A DNA stretch of 64,000 nt from Photobacterium sp. SKA34 (GCF_000153325.1 NZ_CH724141.1:851850-915849), one strand, 5' to 3'. Counted from the stretch's first letter, positions 8,722 to 18,455 are shown. Made by a program: numbers and translations. Notes: generated by a model from the letters alone, not told the origin.

Positions 8722-10225
8722 TGTCAGCCCTACTTTAAAATGTCACATTCCTCCAACTTAGAAATGTCACATTAGGTGTATGATTCTTCCTATGGAAGAA
8801 TCAGCCTACGGTGCTGGAATGTTACTCACGATGAGCACAAAAGAGCTTCAGAAACTCGAAACAATACAAAACGTTTGTGATAAGCGTATTAGACAAATTG
8901 ATGCTTCTAAAATCCTGAACTTAAGCCGTAGGCATATTCAAAGATTGGTTAATCAATACCGACAGTTCGGGGCTAATGGTTTAATTTCAAAAAAGCGAAC
9001 TAAGCCAAGTAATCGTCAATTCAATGCATCATTGAAAAAACAAGTTATTGATTTAATTCAGACTCATTACTTCGATTTTGGTCCTACGCTAGCCGCAGAA
9101 AAATTAGCTGAAATTCATGATATTAGACTCTCTACTGAAACCATCAGAAAATGGATGGTTTCGGTAAAACTTTGGAAACCAAAGGTTAAGAAAAGACGTA
9201 AGATTTATCAACCGAGAGCGAGAAGAGATTGTATAGGCGAACTTATTCAGCTTGATGGTTCCCCCCACGACTGGTTCGAAGGCCGAGCCGATAAATGTAC
9301 ATTGCTTGTTTTTATTGATGACGCAACAAGCGCCATCATGCATTTATATTTTTGTGATTCTGAGTCGACGTTTTCATATATGGCTGCGACTAAGCAGTAT
9401 ATACAACAGCATGGTAAGCCTGTCGCGCTCTACACGGATAAACACGGTGTTTTCCGTGTTAACCATGCTAGCAACGAAGACCGCAATAAACTGACTCAAT
9501 ATGGTCGCGCACTAAAAGAATTAAACATTGAGCTAATTTGTGCCAATACTCCACAAGCTAAAGGGCGCGTAGAACGCGCTAATTTAACGCTTCAAGACCG
9601 TCTAGTTAAAGAGATGAGGCTAGCAGGGATTAATGGGATAGAAGAAGCAAACGAGTGGTTATCAGGTTTTATAGATAACTATAACAGGCGCTTTGCTAAA
9701 CCAGCTAAACGTCAATTGAATGTGCACAGACCTATCTACGAAACCCCGAAAGAGTTATACGATATTTTCTCCTGGCAAACTTCGCGAAAAGTAACTAAAT
9801 CACTAACGCTACAGTATGACAAAGTCATGTATTTACTTGAAAAAAATTCAGAAAATGAAAACCTTGTGGGTAGAAATATCATGATACATGATTACCCTGA
9901 CGGTCAAATAGATATTAAGCATTTAGGTCAATCATTAGGTTACAGTATTTTTGATAAATTGGAGCGAATAAATCAGGGAGAGATAGTTGAAAATAAGCGT
10001 TTAGACGCTGTTTTGAGATTAGCGATGGTAGAGCAAGAACGATTGGAATCAGAAGGTTTAAGAGAGCGTAGTCGTTCAGATACACCAAGACGACAAGAAC
10101 AACGTAGACAGTCGCGAATAAATCCCGTGATGTATGACCAAGCGAAATAACAAATTTCTGTCACTTAGAAAAAGTGACATTTCTAACTTGGAGAACCGTG
10201 TGACATTTCTAAATGGTTGCAACAA
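8722..10225 (+). mobile_element. ISNCY-like insertion sequence inside a reductase gene
   Basis: About 1,504 bp between two copies of a 15-bp direct repeat (8707-8721 and 10226-10240). The ends form imperfect inverted repeats; inside each end the motif TTAGAAATGTCAC or a close variant occurs twice about 25 bp apart, likely transposase sites. It carries one transposase gene. The exact right boundary could shift by 1-3 bp because the flank is A-rich. Confidence 0.87.
8780..10150 (+). CDS. ISNCY-type DDE transposase
   Basis: 456 aa. N-terminal helix-turn-helix (ASKILNLSRRHIQRLV, about residues 43-58), then a retroviral-integrase-like core with the three acidic residues in QLDGSPHDWF (about 157), YTDKHGVFR (about 220) and AKGRVERAN (about 260). 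This arrangement matches ISNCY-group transposases. The call starts at ATG 8780, but GATTCTTCC-TAT-GGAAGAATC at 8782-8802 would fold over this start; ATGs at 8819 and 8831 are alternatives, the latter giving the family-like start MSTKELQKLE. Appears intact. Confidence 0.85.
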   Translation: MILPMEESAYGAGMLLTMSTKELQKLETIQNVCDKRIRQIDASKILNLSRRHIQRLVNQYRQFGANGLISKKRTKPSNRQFNASLKKQVIDLIQTHYFDFGPTLAAEKLAEIHDIRLSTETIRKWMVSVKLWKPKVKKRRKIYQPRARRDCIGELIQLDGSPHDWFEGRADKCTLLVFIDDATSAIMHLYFCDSESTFSYMAATKQYIQQHGKPVALYTDKHGVFRVNHASNEDRNKLTQYGRALKELNIELICANTPQAKGRVERANLTLQDRLVKEMRLAGINGIEEANEWLSGFIDNYNRRFAKPAKRQLNVHRPIYETPKELYDIFSWQTSRKVTKSLTLQYDKVMYLLEKNSENENLVGRNIMIHDYPDGQIDIKHLGQSLGYSIFDKLERINQGEIVENKRLDAVLRLAMVEQERLESEGLRERSRSDTPRRQEQRRQSRINPVMYDQAK

Positions 10226-11998
10226 AAATCAACCCAAAAGATCTCCCTATCTCAAGCTTATGTTAAATCTGCGGGCATTAATCTTGATCGACGCTTTATG
10301 ATCGCGCTCACTGACGGTTCAATGATCACCTCTCGTCGTTATCCTCAGCTACTACTTATCACTACAACTATTGAGTCTAACGGTTTACTTTTCAATTACC
10401 CTAATAAAACTCCACTCTCTTTGAGCTTTGAACAATTAGCACTTCTGGCGACTTCCACCGCGGTATGGAATGATAATTGTGAAGCTTACACAACATCGAA
10501 CGATGCTGATCAATGGGTTAGTGAAATCATTGGGCAACCAGCACAACTGCTTTATAACGGTGTCGAAAGCCAGCGTATGGGAGGCAAAGCGCAAGTTAAA
10601 GTCAGTTTTGCTGATAACTTTCCAGTCATGATTGTCTCTGAAGCATCACTAAATGAGCTCAATGATCGCACTCAGGAAATCCATTCAATGGATAAGTTTC
10701 GTGCCAATTTAGTCGTGTCTGGAGTTAACGCATTTGCTGAAGATAGCTGGAAAAGAATACGTATTGGTGAAGTAGAACTTGAAATTAAGGCTCCTTGTAG
10801 CCGCTGTGTATTAGTAAACTATGATCCTAATTCCTCAAAAAAAGCAGATAATAATGAACCCCTTGCAACACTCATGACCTTTCGTTCAGATAAAGTCATT
10901 CCAACCAATGTGAATTTTGGTATGAATGCCATCGTGGTAAAAGAAGGTATTGTTCGTCAAGGGGATCAGGTTGAAGTATTAGAGCATCGCACTCCAGAAA
11001 CATACCCTGACCAACGTGTTGCCCTGACCTGCGTTAAGCGTGAAATCATCGCAAAAGATTTTGTTTCTTTTTCTTTTAAGGCACAAAAAGACACAGCTTT
11101 AGCACCTTACTTGCCAGGACAGTACCTCCCTATTCGTATTGCGATTAACGGCAATGTCGTTGAACGTTGTTATACACTGTCTTCATCACCACTAGAGCAA
11201 GAATACACTATTTCAGTTAAACGAATTGAGCAAGGAACAGTGTCAAACTGGCTACACGATAATTTACAAGTCGGTGATACGATATGGAGTGAAAAACCAT
11301 CAGGTCAGTTTTACCTTGAGCCACACAAACAACAAAATACCCTGCTGCTCTCTGCTGGTAGTGGTGTTACGCCGATGATGTCGATGCTACGCAGCTTAAT
11401 TTCTGAAAGAAATACTCAAGGACTAACTTTCTATCATTACTGCAAAACACAAGCAGATATTCCTTTTGCTGATGAGCTTGCTGAAATACAACGCCATCAC
11501 CCAGAAATTAGTATTCATATCTGTTTAACTCAAGATAATGATACATCTCATGCCTATCATGGACGTATTTGCGCGGAGCACTTTGCAAACATTGACGTAA
11601 AAGATAACTGCCATGTTTATGTATGCGGCAGCAGTGGTTTTAACCAAATAGCGCAAGAGCTATTTAGCAATCAAGGCTTACCAACCGATCGCTTTCATCA
11701 AGAGCAATTCAATAAAGCATTGACCAAGCCAGAACAAGAACAATCACTCAACATCCAATATAAGCAGCAACAATTTACTGGTAACAACCAAACTAGCTTG
11801 TTAGATCAAATTGAAGCGGCAGAGCTACCAATAAAAAGTGGTTGTCGTGCCGGTTTATGTGGACGCTGTAAAGTAAAAGTGACTGAAGGGAATGTATTAC
11901 AACAAGACAGCGCAGCATTGAGCGAAGAAGAAAAACAACAAGGTGTAATACTAGCCTGTTGTTCAATCCCAACATCGAATATCACGATTGAGCAATAA
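10226..11998 (+). pseudogene. 3' part of MOSC-domain / hybrid-cluster-type NADH oxidoreductase, split by an IS
   Basis: About 590 codons continuing KSTQKISLSQAY from the fragment at 8668; together about 603 aa. Domains in order: MOSC beta-barrel N-domain and MOSC domain (residues to about 255, with the PCSRCV Cys motif), FAD-binding (RCYTLSSSP), NAD-binding (SAGSGVTPMMSM), and a C-terminal plant-type 2Fe-2S ferredoxin (CRAGLCGRC ... C). Related proteins (Hcr-like) pass electrons from NADH to partners such as hybrid cluster protein or molybdenum enzymes. The frame can restart at TTG 10217 inside the IS, but the N-terminal strand is lost, so function is doubtful. Confidence 0.88.
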
Positions 11999-12006
11999 AT
12001 AAGTCG

Positions 12007-12043
12007 CCGTGATAGTTACCCATTAAAACGGTAACTATCACGG
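12007..12043. terminator. Hairpin between convergent genes
   Basis: 14-bp perfect arms (CCGTGATAGTTACC / GGTAACTATCACGG), 9-base loop; sits between the reductase remnant and chbG. Confidence 0.65.
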
Positions 12044-12070
12044 TACTTAACATCGCTCATCACTTATTAA

Positions 12071-12844
12071 CTATAATGCGGAGAAATTCGTCGGCGTGAT
12101 CTTATGCTGTTTTAACCAGAGCTTAAATTGAGGATCGGTCAGAATTTGTAATTCTTCAAAGCGCTTATCACTATAACTTGATATTGATTTTAATAGTGGA
12201 TCGTCGGCTAAACCAGGATGGCACATAAACTCGACGCATTTATGAGTAAATTGTGCCTGGTATTCAAGTAAATAACCTTTTAGCCGTGATAGTGATACCC
12301 CCTCATCAAAAAAGCCCATATCAAAGATATCTGGTGTTGCGACCTTTAAATCCTTCATTCCTTCCGTCATCACATCAATACGTCTTGCTGGCAAACCTAT
12401 ATCATTTAAAAAACGGATAAAGGCATGTTTAATCGATGGGATAGTTGCTGCAAAATGGTGAGTATCAATATGGCTTGGCTCTAAACCCAATGCCAACGCA
12501 AAAGCATATTGCGCATGCATTTCCTGATAAGCTTGCTCTTGATCTATCTCCGATGGTTGGCGAGAGAACAGCTCAGGCTTTTTAAGAAAATAGCCATTGT
12601 TGTCAACTAAACTCCTTACCTTTTCAGGTTCGAGCACAGGTTTACCCGACGTTAATGTAATATGTAATCCAACATCAGCATCACCACATTCACCTTTTTT
12701 CATTCTGGCAATGGCATCTAACGTCCCTGGTTGGTTAACCATTAATGTTGTCGATTTAACAATGCCAGCCTGTAAACACTGAATTATCGCTTGGTTAACC
12801 CCCTCAGTTACCCCAAAATCATCAGCATTCATAATTAATTTCAT
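12071..12844 (-). CDS. chbG: ChbG/YdjC-family chitooligosaccharide deacetylase
   Basis: 257 aa. Starts MKLIMNADDFGVTEGVNQAI, the YdjC hallmark with the metal-binding Asp pair (NADDFG), followed by GLHITLTSGKPV and SHIDTHHFAA, which supply the other metal and catalytic residues. The enzyme removes one acetyl group from chitobiose (or its phosphate), which ChbF needs before cleavage. It lies 41 bp downstream of chbF in the same direction, so the two form a chitobiose catabolic unit; the transport genes are not in this window. Confidence 0.88.
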   Translation of the reverse strand: MKLIMNADDFGVTEGVNQAIIQCLQAGIVKSTTLMVNQPGTLDAIARMKKGECGDADVGLHITLTSGKPVLEPEKVRSLVDNNGYFLKKPELFSRQPSEIDQEQAYQEMHAQYAFALALGLEPSHIDTHHFAATIPSIKHAFIRFLNDIGLPARRIDVMTEGMKDLKVATPDIFDMGFFDEGVSLSRLKGYLLEYQAQFTHKCVEFMCHPGLADDPLLKSISSYSDKRFEELQILTDPQFKLWLKQHKITPTNFSAL

Positions 12845-12885
12845 ATATCAATCCTCTACAGATACTTAAACAATACGACTAACGA

Positions 12886-14211
12886 TTAATGCAGGTGAGA
12901 AAACTGAGGCATATATGCTCGATTCGCTTCAATCGTTTCAGCTAATGCCTGCTCTAATACATGTCCTGTTGGTACGATAGGGTTTAAAATCAATCCACGA
13001 ATAGCCGCATTCATATCCCCTTCTACTGCCGCTTTAACCGTTAAAGTCTCAAACTCTTTCATTAACTGAATTAAGCGCAGAGTATCGGTCGGCAGAGGCG
13101 CAACATTAAAAGGAATAGGGCCAGCACTGGTGATCATCGCACTCACTTCAACAGCACAGTCATCAGGAAGACCTGAAATTGCCCCATTATTACGAGTATT
13201 AACATGCATAATTGAACGCTTGTCATTATGAATAGCATTCATTAGTTCACACGCAGCTTCTGAATAATACTGACCACCACGTTGCTCTAACTCTTTGGGT
13301 TTTACATCAAGGTGAGGATCGCGATAAATATCAAATAATGTCTTCTCTATCAATTTTACAACTTCAGCACGGCAACCTTGATCTTGGTGTTGCAACTCTT
13401 TCACTTCTTCATCCAACATATCTTGGCTTTGATAATAGTAACGAAGATAAGCACAAGGGATCATACCTAGCGAGCGAACCAAATTTGCAGGCCAAGCGAA
13501 CGGTGGAATATTCTGTGGCACCATACTGTCGTTACCCGCTAATACAGCCTCTAGTACTTCAGAAAGTTTATCTTGCCCTTGATGTAATATTTGGGTTGCC
13601 CAAACGAGGTGATTTAAACCTGCAATTTGGATCATCAAATCTTGTTCTTTACAGCCTAAGATTGCTGCCGCCCCTTTTTGCATCGTTACTGGCACATTAC
13701 ACAGTCCTACCGTTTTAACATTCGTATGCTTCAAAATAGCCTCTGTCACCATACCCGATGGGTTAGTGAAATTTAGAAGCCATGCATCAGGACATAGTGC
13801 TTCAATATCCCGACAGATATCGAGAGCAATCGGGATAGTACGGCAAGCATTAGCAAAGCCACCAAGCCCATTGGTTTCTTGCCCAATCATGCCGTATTTA
13901 AGTGCAATTTTTTCATCTCTTATCCGCCCTTCAAGTCCACCAGCTCGAAATTGAGAACAAATAAAGTCAGCATCTTTCAATGCTAATTGTCGATCCTGTG
14001 TTAAATGAATTGTCATATCGACACCTGCACTATCCACCATTCTTTTCGCTAACGCTGCAATGATTTGCGCTTTTTCCCATCCATCTTCAATATCAACAAG
14101 CCATAAATCTGAAATCTGCATTTCATCTTTACGGACTAATAAGCCTTCTATAAGTTCTGGGGTATAACTAGAGCCTGCACCAATCACAACAATTTTTAAT
14201 GGATTGTTCAT
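12886..14211 (-). CDS. chbF: GH4 6-phospho-beta-glucosidase ChbF
   Basis: 441 aa from ATG 14211, which has AAAGGA upstream; a TTG six codons earlier is less likely. N-terminal NAD-binding GAGSSYTPELIEG (about residues 11-23), then NFTNPSGMVTEA and GLCNVP, where the Cys with a later His (GLNHLVW) holds the Mn2+. GH4 enzymes cleave 6-phospho-beta-glycosides by an NAD- and metal-dependent redox mechanism. With chbG next to it, the likely substrate is mono-deacetylated chitobiose-6-phosphate. Confidence 0.9.
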   Translation of the reverse strand: MNNPLKIVVIGAGSSYTPELIEGLLVRKDEMQISDLWLVDIEDGWEKAQIIAALAKRMVDSAGVDMTIHLTQDRQLALKDADFICSQFRAGGLEGRIRDEKIALKYGMIGQETNGLGGFANACRTIPIALDICRDIEALCPDAWLLNFTNPSGMVTEAILKHTNVKTVGLCNVPVTMQKGAAAILGCKEQDLMIQIAGLNHLVWATQILHQGQDKLSEVLEAVLAGNDSMVPQNIPPFAWPANLVRSLGMIPCAYLRYYYQSQDMLDEEVKELQHQDQGCRAEVVKLIEKTLFDIYRDPHLDVKPKELEQRGGQYYSEAACELMNAIHNDKRSIMHVNTRNNGAISGLPDDCAVEVSAMITSAGPIPFNVAPLPTDTLRLIQLMKEFETLTVKAAVEGDMNAAIRGLILNPIVPTGHVLEQALAETIEANRAYMPQFSHLH

Positions 14212-14302
14212 TCTCTTTTCCTTTAGCAAAACATCACAGTTTAGATAAATTCATTAAAAACCGTTTCAATAGCCTTAACAAACGAAGAGTTATCGCCTAT
14301 AA

Positions 14303-14317
14303 ATGAGTTTTACTCAT
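14303..14317. promoter_or_regulatory. Palindrome, candidate LysR operator
   Basis: ATGAGT-TTT-ACTCAT, 15 bp before the LysR start in the 121-bp gap shared with chbF. Size and dyad fit a LysR-type binding half; inference. Confidence 0.45.
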
Positions 14318-14332
14318 GCATGAGGAGGGTAA

Positions 14333-15217
14333 ATGGATAAACAACAAATTCTAATGGCAAATATGCATGTGTTTAATATTGCAGCCAGAGAGCTCAGTTT
14401 TACCAAAGCGGCATCATATTTAACAATGTCTCAAAGTGCGGTAAGCCATCGAATCAAAAATTTAGAACAACAACTCGGTTTTAAATTATTTATTCGGCGC
14501 ACTCGCAAACTCGAACTGACTCCTGAAGGTACACGGCTAAAGATGGCTGTATCACAGTCATTCGATGCTATTTACAGTGAGCTTAATGACATCAAACACA
14601 ATGAACTAAGTGGTGAGTTATTTATTGGTACCTCAAATAATTTTGCTGCATCATGGCTTATACCTCGTTTAACGTCTTTTCAAAAGCGCTACCCCAACCT
14701 TGATGTCCGTATTCAAGTCAAAGACTCTATTCATGACTTTAGGTATGAGCCTATCGACTTAGCGATTTATTACATCAAGCCTAATCATCCTGACTTACAT
14801 ACCGAATTAGTATTTAATGAATACTTAATCCCTGTTTGTAGCCCTCAATATGCACAACAGTTAGGATTAATTGAGAAAGGTATTGAGGGTTTAGAAGAAG
14901 CAACATTTATACACCGAACACAATCGAAAGCTTGGCCCAGATGGCTAACAGCAAACAATAGTGATATTGATTGTTACCAAAAAACCTATAGTTTTAATCA
15001 AAGTAATTTGTATATAACAGCGGCAATAAACTCATTAGGCATTGCTATTGGACGTCAACAGTTAATAGAAAAACCATTAGCATCAGGGCAACTAGTGACT
15101 CCTTTTTCGGCTATACCATCAGATTTAAACTACTATATTGCCTGTATGAAAGGGATGGAAAAACGGCCTAAGTACCTTGCCTTTAAAAACTGGCTACAAG
15201 AACAAATAGATATCTGA
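14333..15217 (+). CDS. LysR-family regulator (DsdC/GcvA-like)
   Basis: 294 aa. Winged HTH at about residues 12-70 (LSFTKAASYLTMSQSAVSHR), then the periplasmic-binding-like effector domain. The SQSAVSHRIKNLEQQLG helix resembles DsdC/GcvA. GAGGAGGG precedes the ATG. Divergent from chbF-chbG, so it probably controls them as well as itself; the effector is unknown. Confidence 0.82.
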   Translation: MDKQQILMANMHVFNIAARELSFTKAASYLTMSQSAVSHRIKNLEQQLGFKLFIRRTRKLELTPEGTRLKMAVSQSFDAIYSELNDIKHNELSGELFIGTSNNFAASWLIPRLTSFQKRYPNLDVRIQVKDSIHDFRYEPIDLAIYYIKPNHPDLHTELVFNEYLIPVCSPQYAQQLGLIEKGIEGLEEATFIHRTQSKAWPRWLTANNSDIDCYQKTYSFNQSNLYITAAINSLGIAIGRQQLIEKPLASGQLVTPFSAIPSDLNYYIACMKGMEKRPKYLAFKNWLQEQIDI

Positions 15218-15230
15218 TGTGGAGAATCAA

Positions 15231-15671
15231 ATGGAATTGAGTGTAGGACAAGTTGCAAAACGCGCAGGAGTCAGTGTTTCGGCTTTACATTTTTACGAAC
15301 AAAAAGAACTCATTCTTAGTTATAGAACCGCGAGCAACCAGCGCCGTTATAAGCGATCTGTACTGCGCCGTATTGCCGTAATAAAAGCAGCACAAAATGT
15401 CGGTTTAACATTACAAGAAATAAAGCAAGCCTTGGCTCATATTCCCTTAAACGAAAATGTAAAAAAAGAGCAGTGGGAACAACTTTCTACACTTTGGCAT
15501 CAAAAGCTTGAAGATAAAATGCATGAGTTAAAACAACTACAAAACCAGTTAGGTAGCTGTATTCAATGTGGCTGTTTATCAATGGAAAGTTGTGCGCTAT
15601 ATAACAATAATGATGTTAACGGCGTCACATCGCCAGGCGCTAAGTTAATCACACCAAAGAATAATAACTAG
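15231..15671 (+). CDS. soxR: SoxR redox-sensing MerR-family regulator
   Basis: 146 aa from ATG 15231 (GGAG upstream; a GTG at 15219 is a weaker start). MerR HTH at the N-terminus (VGQVAKRAGVSVSALHFYE), dimerisation helix, and near the C-terminus the CIQCGCLSMESC motif (C-x2-C-x-C-x5-C) that binds the [2Fe-2S] cluster oxidised by redox-cycling drugs. No soxS neighbour, as is usual outside enterics; targets probably lie elsewhere. It follows the LysR gene by 13 bp. Confidence 0.93.
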   Translation: MELSVGQVAKRAGVSVSALHFYEQKELILSYRTASNQRRYKRSVLRRIAVIKAAQNVGLTLQEIKQALAHIPLNENVKKEQWEQLSTLWHQKLEDKMHELKQLQNQLGSCIQCGCLSMESCALYNNNDVNGVTSPGAKLITPKNNN

Positions 15672-15707
15672 ATTCAGCTTTTCTTTTTATCGCACTTTAA
15701 TCTTCTT

Positions 15708-15734
15708 AAGAGCCCAATAACAAATTGGGCTCTT
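15708..15734. terminator. Bidirectional terminator between soxR and the methyltransferase
   Basis: 11-bp arms AAGAGCCCAAT / ATTGGGCTCTT with flanking T/A runs. Confidence 0.85.
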
Positions 15735-15753
15735 TGGTTTACAAAATCAATGA

Positions 15754-16536
15754 TTAAGGTTTGATCGCTTTAGTTGCGATTAATGTGTCCATATATTTTT
15801 CAATAATAAACCGTGGTGTCGGGTGTTCATCCTCATAGAACCCTGCGAGTAAAAAGCCGGCTTCCATTTGAAGACCAATTTGCTGTGACAAGGTATGACC
15901 AAAAATTATTGCCTCACCTTGATCTAGTTTTTGTTGATATTTCTCATTCGATAAACTCTCAATATCGGAATAAGGCAAAATGAAATTCGGCTTTATCAAT
16001 CCTTGTTTCTCCAATATTTCCGAACGTTCAAAAATAAACAATACTGGGTTATAAAAACTCGCCAATAATATACCGCCAGACACTAGAACACGATAACACT
16101 CGGTCCATAGACGCGTTAAATCAGGGATATATAGGTTTGAAATCGGCGAAACTATATAATCAAAGGTGTTATCCTCCAACATATTTAAGTCTGTCATATC
16201 AGCCTGAATCGTCCTCAACATTAAACCATCTCTTTTAGCAACAAACTCATCTTTTGCGAGTTGTTCTAAAGAAATATCAACCACGGTTACGTCAGCACCA
16301 GCGGCTGCTAATACAGGTGCTTGCTGCCCACCTGCAGAGGCTAAACAAAGGATTTTCTTACCTTGGATATCTTTAGGTAGCCAATCGCTAGGAAGCGGTT
16401 TTTTCGTAATATGTACCGACCAAGCCCCTGCTTGGGCTTGCTTAATAACCTTCGTATCGACAGGCAACGTCCATCTACTGCCACTTTTCGCTAAGTTATC
16501 CCAGACAGCACAGTTGTACTTGATAATATCTCTCAA
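15754..16536 (-). CDS. Class I SAM-dependent methyltransferase
   Basis: 260 aa. SAM-binding motif I reads ILCLASAGGQQAPVLAAAG (about residues 63-81), followed by the acidic motif II VVDIS and FDYIVSPIS. The N-terminus (YNCAVWDNLAKSGSRWTLPV) and the glycine-rich loop match a family of small-molecule or unknown-target methyltransferases found in Vibrionaceae and Firmicutes. Start overlaps the stop of the ABC-F gene (ATGA), so both are made together. Substrate unknown; co-expression with an ABC-F protein suggests a drug-response role (inference). Confidence 0.8.
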   Translation of the reverse strand: MRDIIKYNCAVWDNLAKSGSRWTLPVDTKVIKQAQAGAWSVHITKKPLPSDWLPKDIQGKKILCLASAGGQQAPVLAAAGADVTVVDISLEQLAKDEFVAKRDGLMLRTIQADMTDLNMLEDNTFDYIVSPISNLYIPDLTRLWTECYRVLVSGGILLASFYNPVLFIFERSEILEKQGLIKPNFILPYSDIESLSNEKYQQKLDQGEAIIFGHTLSQQIGLQMEAGFLLAGFYEDEHPTPRFIIEKYMDTLIATKAIKP

Positions 16537-17996
16537 AATTCTTCTCCTGACACATAAACTTCTTTATTATTCGATTCAATAAACTGCTTATTTTTAATTT
16601 CAATTAAGCGCTGGCACCGAACCTTGCTAATAAACACTTCATCATGCGAAATAAGCAAAAGCGTACCGGGATAGCTTGCGAGAACACTACTGACATGCTC
16701 TTTTGTTTCTATATCTAAATTATTTGTTATTTCATCTAAAATCAGTAACTTCGGGTTTAATATTGAAATAATACAAAGCGATAGTCTGGCTTTTTCACCA
16801 CCAGATAAGTGATTGACGGTCTTAAATACCTCTTCGTTATTTTTAAATAAAAACTCGTTAAGTTTATGTCTAACCTCTTGCACACTCCATTCAGGTTTTA
16901 TTTCTTTTACACTATCAAACACACTCAATTTATTATTTATATTTTCATAATGCTGATCTAAATATCCAATATCATTAGCATCAATTAAGTGCCAAAAACC
17001 TTGAATATCAATATTATTTTCACCAAGCAGTGCTTTAATAAATGAAGATTTTCCTGTCCCATTTTTACCTTTTAAGGCAACCCGCTCTCCTGACATTATT
17101 CGAAAGTTTATATTTTCTAAAATTGGTGCTTGTTCACCTTTATATTTAAGATGGCCGTCAGAAATAGATACAATATCCCCCTTAACCTGATCATACTGGT
17201 TAATATCAAAATGAGGATGTATATCTTCTATAAAATTTATATTTTTCAGCTTATCTCTAAGTGCAGTTTGACTTTGTGTAATGACGGCTTTCTTTTGGTT
17301 TGCTGTAGTATTACTTCGGTTCATTGCAGCCTTACTAACAACCGTTGGCCATTTCCGGTTATCAATCTGTTTTTGCCCTTTGGCTTTACTATTTGCCGCT
17401 CGCTTTTGCTCTTTCATTCGCTTCTGGTGTGTTAATTTCTTTTCTTTCTCGAGTTGGTTTATCTCACTGATTATTTGATGACTTTTATAACGTTTCTCTT
17501 GTTGATAATCACTATAACGACCATTAAAAACCGCTATCTCCTCAGAAGCAATATCCCATATGGTATATGTGACTTTATCAATTAATTCAATATCATGAGT
17601 TACTATAATCAATGCGCCATAAAAATATTTGAGCATATTAATTAAGCTCTTACGATTATCTTCATCAAGATTATTCGTCGGCTCATCGAGAATTAAAATA
17701 TCAGGATATTTTGATAACGCCTGAGACAAGCGTTTATTAAAGCGTTGTCCACCACTGAGTTTTACGTTGTGTGTATCCAATTGGCTAACATAACCAATCA
17801 CTGCATCATTTGAAATATCAATAAAACCTTCACTCGGTGAAAGCTTACCAATAATGGAGTTAAGTAAACTTGTCTTTCCACTCCCATTGCGACCGATAAT
17901 CGCAATACGATCGCCTTCATTCACCTGAGTAGTAAAATTATTGAATAGTACTTTTGAATTATTAGATAATCCTAAATTATTAAATCGAATATGCAT
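16533..17996 (-). CDS. ABC-F ATPase, possible ribosome-protection protein
   Basis: 487 aa with two ATPase domains and no membrane segment. First domain: Walker A GRNGSGKTS (about 36-44), signature LSGGQ (about 80), Walker B LILDEPTNNLD (about 100). Long basic interdomain linker rich in K, R and Q (about 170-240). Second domain: GKNGTGKSS, LSGGEKARLS, LLILDEITNNLD. The first nucleotide-binding domain is unusually compact, as in short ABC-F resistance proteins of the Vga/Lsa/Msr type. Strong AGGAGG site. The long leader carries a 4-codon ORF and competing hairpins, usual for antibiotic-induced genes. Confidence 0.85.
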   Translation of the reverse strand: MHIRFNNLGLSNNSKVLFNNFTTQVNEGDRIAIIGRNGSGKTSLLNSIIGKLSPSEGFIDISNDAVIGYVSQLDTHNVKLSGGQRFNKRLSQALSKYPDILILDEPTNNLDEDNRKSLINMLKYFYGALIIVTHDIELIDKVTYTIWDIASEEIAVFNGRYSDYQQEKRYKSHQIISEINQLEKEKKLTHQKRMKEQKRAANSKAKGQKQIDNRKWPTVVSKAAMNRSNTTANQKKAVITQSQTALRDKLKNINFIEDIHPHFDINQYDQVKGDIVSISDGHLKYKGEQAPILENINFRIMSGERVALKGKNGTGKSSFIKALLGENNIDIQGFWHLIDANDIGYLDQHYENINNKLSVFDSVKEIKPEWSVQEVRHKLNEFLFKNNEEVFKTVNHLSGGEKARLSLCIISILNPKLLILDEITNNLDIETKEHVSSVLASYPGTLLLISHDEVFISKVRCQRLIEIKNKQFIESNNKEVYVSGEEF

Positions 17997-18194
17997 ATAG
18001 CCTCCTAGAGACAGGGCATAATTCAGCTTAACTTAGGTGATATGACAATTTTTCTGTACGTAGTAAAAGTATAGATAATTGAAATACGAGATTTTATAGA
18101 TTACTAAGCTAAGCCTACTAACCCTGTGTTCAGTATTAAATGATTATGTTATTTAAAATGAATACAGGCGTTATTTGTTCACTTGGCTTAGCTT
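17997..18194 (-). promoter_or_regulatory. Candidate attenuator leader of the ABC-F gene
   Basis: In minus-strand order: AAGCTAAGCC (18194-18185), GGCTTAGCTTAG (18115-18104), CTAAGTTAAGC (18036-18026). The middle segment can pair with either neighbour, giving two exclusive folds. Then a mini-ORF ATG-CCC-TGT-CTC-TAG (18019-18005) ends inside the AGGAGG ribosome site (18006-18001) of the ABC-F gene. This layout resembles translation-sensing leaders of resistance genes. Confidence 0.5.
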
Positions 18195-18415
18195 CCTATT
18201 TAGATGCGGGGAATTTACTTTTTTAAGATAATGGATCTTTTTTTTGATTACAACATAAAAATTCAACTCTTAAAATAAATAGTATTTTATCAAAGACTAA
18301 ACATGAGCATAAAATTGTACATTATTCAGTACTTTTAAAAAGCTAGATATGTATTTATCTTAATTAATAAATGTAGAGATGTAGTAAAACAGTGATTGAC
18401 AAATAACGCAAAAAA

Positions 18416-18455
18416 AACGAGCTGTGACTAGTACTACTAAGCCACAGCTCGTTTA
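18416..18455. terminator. Terminator of the truncated POT transporter
   Basis: 12-bp arms AAACGAGCTGTG / CACAGCTCGTTT, loop 16, A-run and T-run on both sides; works for the leftward gene at 18507. Confidence 0.8.

Noticed and set aside
13338-13718. 126-codon plus-strand frame inside chbF
   Set aside because: Antisense shadow of a well-conserved enzyme gene.
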